Below, one piece after another: positions 60,310 through 64,000 of a stretch of DNA of 64,000 nt (the stretch's first letter is position 1; every line of letters starts with the position of its first letter). The notes below the pieces were generated by a model. The model did no database searches. It was not told where the DNA came from and was given only the letters and a program-made list of their open reading frames with translations. The translations under genes were made by a program, and so were the position numbers. The DNA is from Bacteriovoracaceae bacterium (GTDB lineage: Bacteria; Bdellovibrionota; Bacteriovoracia; Bacteriovoracales; Bacteriovoracaceae): contig JANJTC010000005.1 in assembly GCA_024711325.1 (NCBI GenBank), positions 558,001 through 622,000 on the forward strand. The letters are read 5' to 3'.

Positions 60310-61797
60310 ATGAAAACAGCTTCTATCCAAAACGAACTAGCTACTCTTTCAACAGTTCTTCTTTCTAATCTAGATGAAGTCGTCTTTTTCTCAAAGCTTT
60401 CTGGCTTTGTACAAGAAGTGATGAATGAGCACAAAGTTCTTGGTTTCGAAGTTCTTTCAGATGGTTGCACTCGCCTGGTGGCCGAGAATGGCAAGAGCTT
60501 GAACAATGCCAAACTTTTAAACAAAGGCCAAGGTCTTTCTGGTTATGTAGCTCGCATGAAAAGAGCTTATTACTCTAATTCTGTTAAGCGTGATCCTATT
60601 GCCTCTACTGGTCTTCGTGATGAAGCAGTTGAAGCTGAACTTTGTATGCCAATTATGATCGAAGGCAACGTCATCGGTACAATCAACGTACAGTCTATCA
60701 AGAAAGACCGTAACTTTGGTGAAGCTGAGATGGTTGTGATTAACGATATTCTTAATCAGTTACAGTCTCCGATCCGTAACATGCATCTTTATTTGATGGC
60801 CAAAAACTTAAACCGTGAGCTTCAGACTCGTATTGAAGCTAAGGAAAAAGAGCTTTCAAATCGTGTGGAAATTCAAATCACAAAAGGTTTTGAAGACAAC
60901 TCGCAAATGATTGGTCTTTCTAAGAACTTCCTGGAAATCGTTCAAATGGCGAAGAAAATTTCTTCTCAGGATTTTCCGGTACTTTTGGAAGGTAATCATG
61001 GTGTTGGTAAGAAGATTCTGGCCAAAAAAATTCACTCTTGGTCTGGCAGAAAAGGTGGAGTGGTTGTAGCAAGTTGTTCGGCCCTTAATGAAGCTCAACT
61101 TGATCGTGAACTTTTTAGCTCAAAAGGCTTAATGGTTCAGGCCAATGGTGGAACGCTTATTATTGATGACATCTGTAATACAACGACTCATATCCAGACT
61201 AAACTTCTAAGAGCTTTAGTTGCTGGTGAAATGATTGCGGTTGATACTGAAGAGAAGATCGCTCTTAACGTAAGAATTATTGCAACTTCAAAAATATCTC
61301 TTAAAGAGATGGTAGAAACTGGCTCATTTAAAGAAGACCTTTATTACAGACTTAATACTGTTGCCCTCAAGATTCCGGCACTACGTGAGCGTCTTGATGA
61401 TATCAAAGTTATGGCCGAGTTCTTCCTTAACTCCGGCAAAGCTGAGAAAAAAGTTCTGACTTCTGGTGCTATTGAGAAACTGACTTCATATTTCTGGCCA
61501 GGAAATGCGCACGAACTTAAGAACATTATGGAGCGCACTTATATTCTAACTGACGGTCAATATATTGAAGCTTCTCATCTTCCTGAGTTCGCTCAAGAGG
61601 TAAAAGTAGAAGTAGTTGAAGCTCCAGTTAAATATGTAGAGTTCACTTTATTTGATCTTGAGAAAAAACACATTATTGACACTCTTGATCATTTGGGTGG
61701 AAATAAAACTCGAGCTGCTAAAGCCCTTGGAATCACAGTGAAGACTCTTTACAATAAGCTTCACAGCTACGGCCTAATCGAAGCTCGTGAACAATAA
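60310..61797 (+). CDS. GAF-AAA-Fis regulator lacking the sigma-54 GAFTGA loop
   Basis: A 495-residue protein. GAF domain at about 20-165, NtrC-type AAA+ domain at about 195-430, Fis-type helix-turn-helix at the end (GGNKTRAAKALGITVKTLYN). Walker A reads GNHGVGKK and the Walker B region GGTLIIDDI. The GAFTGA sequence that contacts sigma-54 is absent: ELFSSKGLMVQANGG jumps across it. The arginine-finger segment FKEDLYYRLNTVALKIPALRER is kept. It should bind DNA and perhaps ATP but not open sigma-54 promoters, as with TyrR-like members. AAAGGGG precedes the ATG. Confidence 0.88.
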   Translation: MKTASIQNELATLSTVLLSNLDEVVFFSKLSGFVQEVMNEHKVLGFEVLSDGCTRLVAENGKSLNNAKLLNKGQGLSGYVARMKRAYYSNSVKRDPIASTGLRDEAVEAELCMPIMIEGNVIGTINVQSIKKDRNFGEAEMVVINDILNQLQSPIRNMHLYLMAKNLNRELQTRIEAKEKELSNRVEIQITKGFEDNSQMIGLSKNFLEIVQMAKKISSQDFPVLLEGNHGVGKKILAKKIHSWSGRKGGVVVASCSALNEAQLDRELFSSKGLMVQANGGTLIIDDICNTTTHIQTKLLRALVAGEMIAVDTEEKIALNVRIIATSKISLKEMVETGSFKEDLYYRLNTVALKIPALRERLDDIKVMAEFFLNSGKAEKKVLTSGAIEKLTSYFWPGNAHELKNIMERTYILTDGQYIEASHLPEFAQEVKVEVVEAPVKYVEFTLFDLEKKHIIDTLDHLGGNKTRAAKALGITVKTLYNKLHSYGLIEAREQ

Positions 61798-61850
61798 GAT
61801 TTGAAGAGTCATTCATAAAAAAGTAAAATACGAAGACTAGGAGCAACTAT

Positions 61851-62069
61851 ATGTCTAAATCACCAATGCTACTTGACGAGAAAGCTGGATCAACAACTGC
61901 ACCAGAAGCGATGACCATTAAAAACTTCCGTACCAACGGAGATATTGAAAACTTTTACCGCTACATCCATGATAATGGACTTCGCCGCGAAGCTTATATG
62001 CTGATGGAATACGCTCTCAGCAAAGTTGCTAAAGTCCGCAAAGGCAAACGTTCTAAAACTTTACAGTAA
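61851..62069 (+). CDS. Small conserved-looking basic-tailed protein
   Basis: A 72-residue soluble protein with an N-terminal polar stretch, a helical middle (DIENFYRYIHDNGLRREAYM) and a Lys/Arg-rich tail ending KGKRSKTLQ. No family recognised. AGGAGC precedes the ATG at good distance and a terminator follows, so expression as a separate small protein is likely. 53 bp after the regulator gene. Confidence 0.72.
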   Translation: MSKSPMLLDEKAGSTTAPEAMTIKNFRTNGDIENFYRYIHDNGLRREAYMLMEYALSKVAKVRKGKRSKTLQ

Positions 62070-62078
62070 TCTGAATTT

Positions 62079-62113
62079 AAGGGTCCCAATGATTGGGGCC
62101 CTTTATCTTTTTC
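62079..62113 (+). terminator. Terminator after the 72-residue protein gene
   Basis: AAGGGTCCCA (62079-62088) pairs with TGGGGCCCTT (62094-62103), one G-U, loop 5 nt, followed by ATCTTTTT. It lies only 10-20 bp before the next start. Confidence 0.8.
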
Positions 62114-62123
62114 CCGAGAAAAC

Positions 62124-63551
62124 ATGGAAGTATCTGCTAAAACCAAAATCGTCTTTGATCCCCTTTATGGCTTTATTCACTTAACTAATCTGGAATGGGA
62201 GATTATCCATACTCCTTTTTATCAGCGTCTACGTTGGATCAAGCAATTGGGTTTCACTTTTTACACATTCCCTGGTGCCGAACATTCCCGTTACGGACAT
62301 TCCATTGGAGTGATGTTTAATGCTCATAAAATTCTTCAAAGATTAGGTAAAGGTGTTCCTGAAGCTGATCTTTTTGATGATAGCGTTCAGTCACCTGAAA
62401 AGGCTTTTCACCAAAGTATTCGCCTGGCCGCTTTACTGCATGATTTGGGAACTTTTATGTTCTCACATACAACAGAGATGGCCTATATCCGGTACGGTGA
62501 AACTACCAATGAAAAAAATGGTAAAGGCCATCCGGATGATCACGAGCACTTGGGCTCTTACATCATTAAAAATACCGATTTCCCGAGAGGGATTACCTAT
62601 ATTCTTAAGCAGTATCGTCTTGATCCCCAGAAAATCTCTAATCTGGTTAAAGGTATTGATCCCAATATTCTGGCCAATCAAATCCTGCACTCTGAAGTGG
62701 ATTGTGATCGCATGGATTATCTTTTAAGGGATGCTCATTATTCTGGTATCAGGTATGGAACATACGATAGGGATTATTTGCTTCATCATTTCCGGGTGGC
62801 AGAAGTCAATGGTCATGAGGTTGTAGCAATTAATCACAATGCTCTTCATGCAGTTGAGGATTTTTTGATGGCGAGATTTGCCTGGTACTCACAGGTGATT
62901 CGTTCTGCCCGAGGAGCACGTTTCGACGCCATTGCGGAAGAACTTACTTTTTATATGCTTGAGAAAGGGAAGATTTACTCTTATTCCCAGTTAATGGATA
63001 TGATCGCCAATGACCCTGATCAATTCTATACTTTTAATGACCAATATTTTATGCAGCAGGTCCATCTCAATTACACCAATGGAACCTTTGATAAGAATCC
63101 TAGAATCAAAGACCTTGCTTACAGCCTTCTCTTTGGTAAGGCCCCTCGTACTGTTAAATGTGAAGAATTTAAGCAGCGGATTTTAAGCCAGGATGAAGAT
63201 CAGGTCTATGACAAGATAGTCAAAAAAGCTGAAACAAAAATTGAAGAGATTAAAGAAATTCTGAAGAAAAAAGGCAGCGAGAAAGACTGGATTGTTGAAG
63301 ATCTGCCTAAGAAAAATATCATTTTTGTGAAGTCCCGAAAAAAACTGGTTAAATCCAAGACTGGTGAAAATCTTCTATTGGAAAGAGATCCTGTGAAGAT
63401 TCTTATGGATAATGGAGATGTCAGACTTCTGGGAGATGTTGAGAATTCGATTATTTCTGATCTTCAAACGAAATTCAATTTTGTTCCAAACGTTTATTGT
63501 TCGGATTCGGCCTATGAATTGTTGAAGAGAGAAGGGATTATTACTATTTGA
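62124..63551 (+). CDS. HD-domain phosphohydrolase (dGTPase/SAMHD1-like)
   Basis: A 475-residue protein of the COG1078 type. Metal-binding HD residues are H in AEHSRYGHSIGVM, HD in LAALLHDLGTFMFSHTTE, and D in SEVDCDRMDYLLRDAHYSG. The opening DPLYGFIHLTNLEWEIIHTP with FQRLRWIKQLG-like YQRLRWIKQLG is diagnostic. These enzymes hydrolyse dNTPs or related nucleotides; exact substrate is unknown. A C-terminal domain of about 150 residues is unassigned. No strong Shine-Dalgarno precedes the ATG. Confidence 0.9.
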   Translation: MEVSAKTKIVFDPLYGFIHLTNLEWEIIHTPFYQRLRWIKQLGFTFYTFPGAEHSRYGHSIGVMFNAHKILQRLGKGVPEADLFDDSVQSPEKAFHQSIRLAALLHDLGTFMFSHTTEMAYIRYGETTNEKNGKGHPDDHEHLGSYIIKNTDFPRGITYILKQYRLDPQKISNLVKGIDPNILANQILHSEVDCDRMDYLLRDAHYSGIRYGTYDRDYLLHHFRVAEVNGHEVVAINHNALHAVEDFLMARFAWYSQVIRSARGARFDAIAEELTFYMLEKGKIYSYSQLMDMIANDPDQFYTFNDQYFMQQVHLNYTNGTFDKNPRIKDLAYSLLFGKAPRTVKCEEFKQRILSQDEDQVYDKIVKKAETKIEEIKEILKKKGSEKDWIVEDLPKKNIIFVKSRKKLVKSKTGENLLLERDPVKILMDNGDVRLLGDVENSIISDLQTKFNFVPNVYCSDSAYELLKREGIITI

Positions 63552-63553
63552 GG

Positions 63554-64000
63554 TTAGCGACTTTTCATCATCGCCATTTCAAAGATATTTTCAATGTTAC
63601 CTTTTATCATTTCAGCAGAATCTTGAAATTCTGCTGCATTTTGACCAATATTCATCTTCTGTTGAACAAGTTCATTAATAGACCGTCGGAGCAAATTTAA
63701 AAAAGCCTCCATCTCTTGAAGATAAACATTGAAGGAGCTCTTTATTTCATCCTTTCTTGCGGATTCAATGGCCCCTGTTTGCTTAATGATCTCCAGAGCA
63801 CGCACTAGTTTTTTTACTTCTAACAACTGATCCTCAATAACTACCATCTCCGTTTTTAGCTTCGAAAGTTCTGATTCAAGTTTTGCAATAGTTGAATTAA
63901 ATAAGGAAATGAACACATGCTTATTTGCAAGCATCCCTTCAAAAGCGTTTTCCGTCGTTTCCAGATTATGGATGGATTCCTTCACGAAAAAATCGACCAT
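63554..64000 (-). CDS. Coiled-coil protein at the window edge
   Basis: 148 residues read from an ATG that is the last base triplet of the window, so the true start may lie outside. Almost entirely helical with long heptads (IAKLESELSKLKTEMVVIED, MEAFLNLLRRSINELVQQKM). No signal peptide and no family recognised. Convergent with the HD gene with a 2-bp gap. Confidence 0.65.
   Translation of the reverse strand: MVDFFVKESIHNLETTENAFEGMLANKHVFISLFNSTIAKLESELSKLKTEMVVIEDQLLEVKKLVRALEIIKQTGAIESARKDEIKSSFNVYLQEMEAFLNLLRRSINELVQQKMNIGQNAAEFQDSAEMIKGNIENIFEMAMMKSR

Overview
The window reads as chromosome of a low-to-mid GC member of the Bdellovibrionota, most likely a Bacteriovorax/Peredibacter-type predator. 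This is inferred from gene content: an FHA-GGDEF diguanylate cyclase, a serine/threonine kinase of the deltaproteobacterial HRDISPHN type, many small exported proteins, a GYF-PilZ protein, and fatty-acid/acetate/leucine catabolism. I found no rRNA, tRNA, insertion sequence, prophage or CRISPR array.

Layout. 1-5.0 kb: an AAA ATPase running off the left edge, a small P-loop kinase, a frame-broken gene remnant, then a BON protein, a TetR regulator, an SRPBCC protein, a YciI protein and an FHA membrane protein. 5.1-12.2 kb: an exported 2H phosphoesterase, a CAT-like acyltransferase, a MAPEG protein, envelope proteins, and a trio of outer-membrane protein, PBP-like protein and HAMP-GAF histidine kinase. 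12.1-19.9 kb: a MerR/B12-binding regulator divergent from acetyl-CoA synthetase, GFA and Rnk proteins, an elicitor-type transglutaminase, a lemA-TPM-TPM operon and rpsT. 20-28.4 kb: a beta-oxidation operon (hbd-ech-acd), a lysine-rich Zn-motif protein, exported proteins, thiolase and a cNMP-binding protein. 28.4-35.3 kb: a vWA lipoprotein, GYF-PilZ/lipase/lipoprotein operon, a serine/threonine kinase and a prepilin-like protein. 35.3-43.3 kb: ppsR, a dihaem peroxidase, the run dgc-mutL-miaA, and acd-pgi. 43.4-47.1 kb: a small accessory patch (higBA, metallophosphoesterase, an unassigned RHA/NN-motif protein, GNAT) and an isovaleryl-CoA-type dehydrogenase. 47.2-64 kb: two unknown proteins, rlmN, an EF-hand phospholipase D protein, an envelope block (sppA-lapB-unknowns-tolQRAB), a NtrC-type regulator lacking GAFTGA, an HD phosphohydrolase and a coiled-coil protein at the right edge.

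How the genes work together. acs, hbd, ech, three acyl-CoA dehydrogenases and thiolase give acetate, short-chain acyl-CoA and leucine oxidation, as expected for growth on host lipid and protein. sppA, lapB and tolQRAB form one envelope-maintenance block. FHA, GGDEF, PilZ, GAF, HK and kinase proteins form a dense signalling layer.

The most unusual signal is in initiation rather than gene content. About nine genes have a good -10 box 6-8 nt upstream of the start codon and no Shine-Dalgarno, so they look leaderless. The clearest case is a divergent pair whose start codons are only 19 bp apart. In two other genes the Shine-Dalgarno is buried in a long stem-loop. All functions are assigned by reading motifs; no database search was run.
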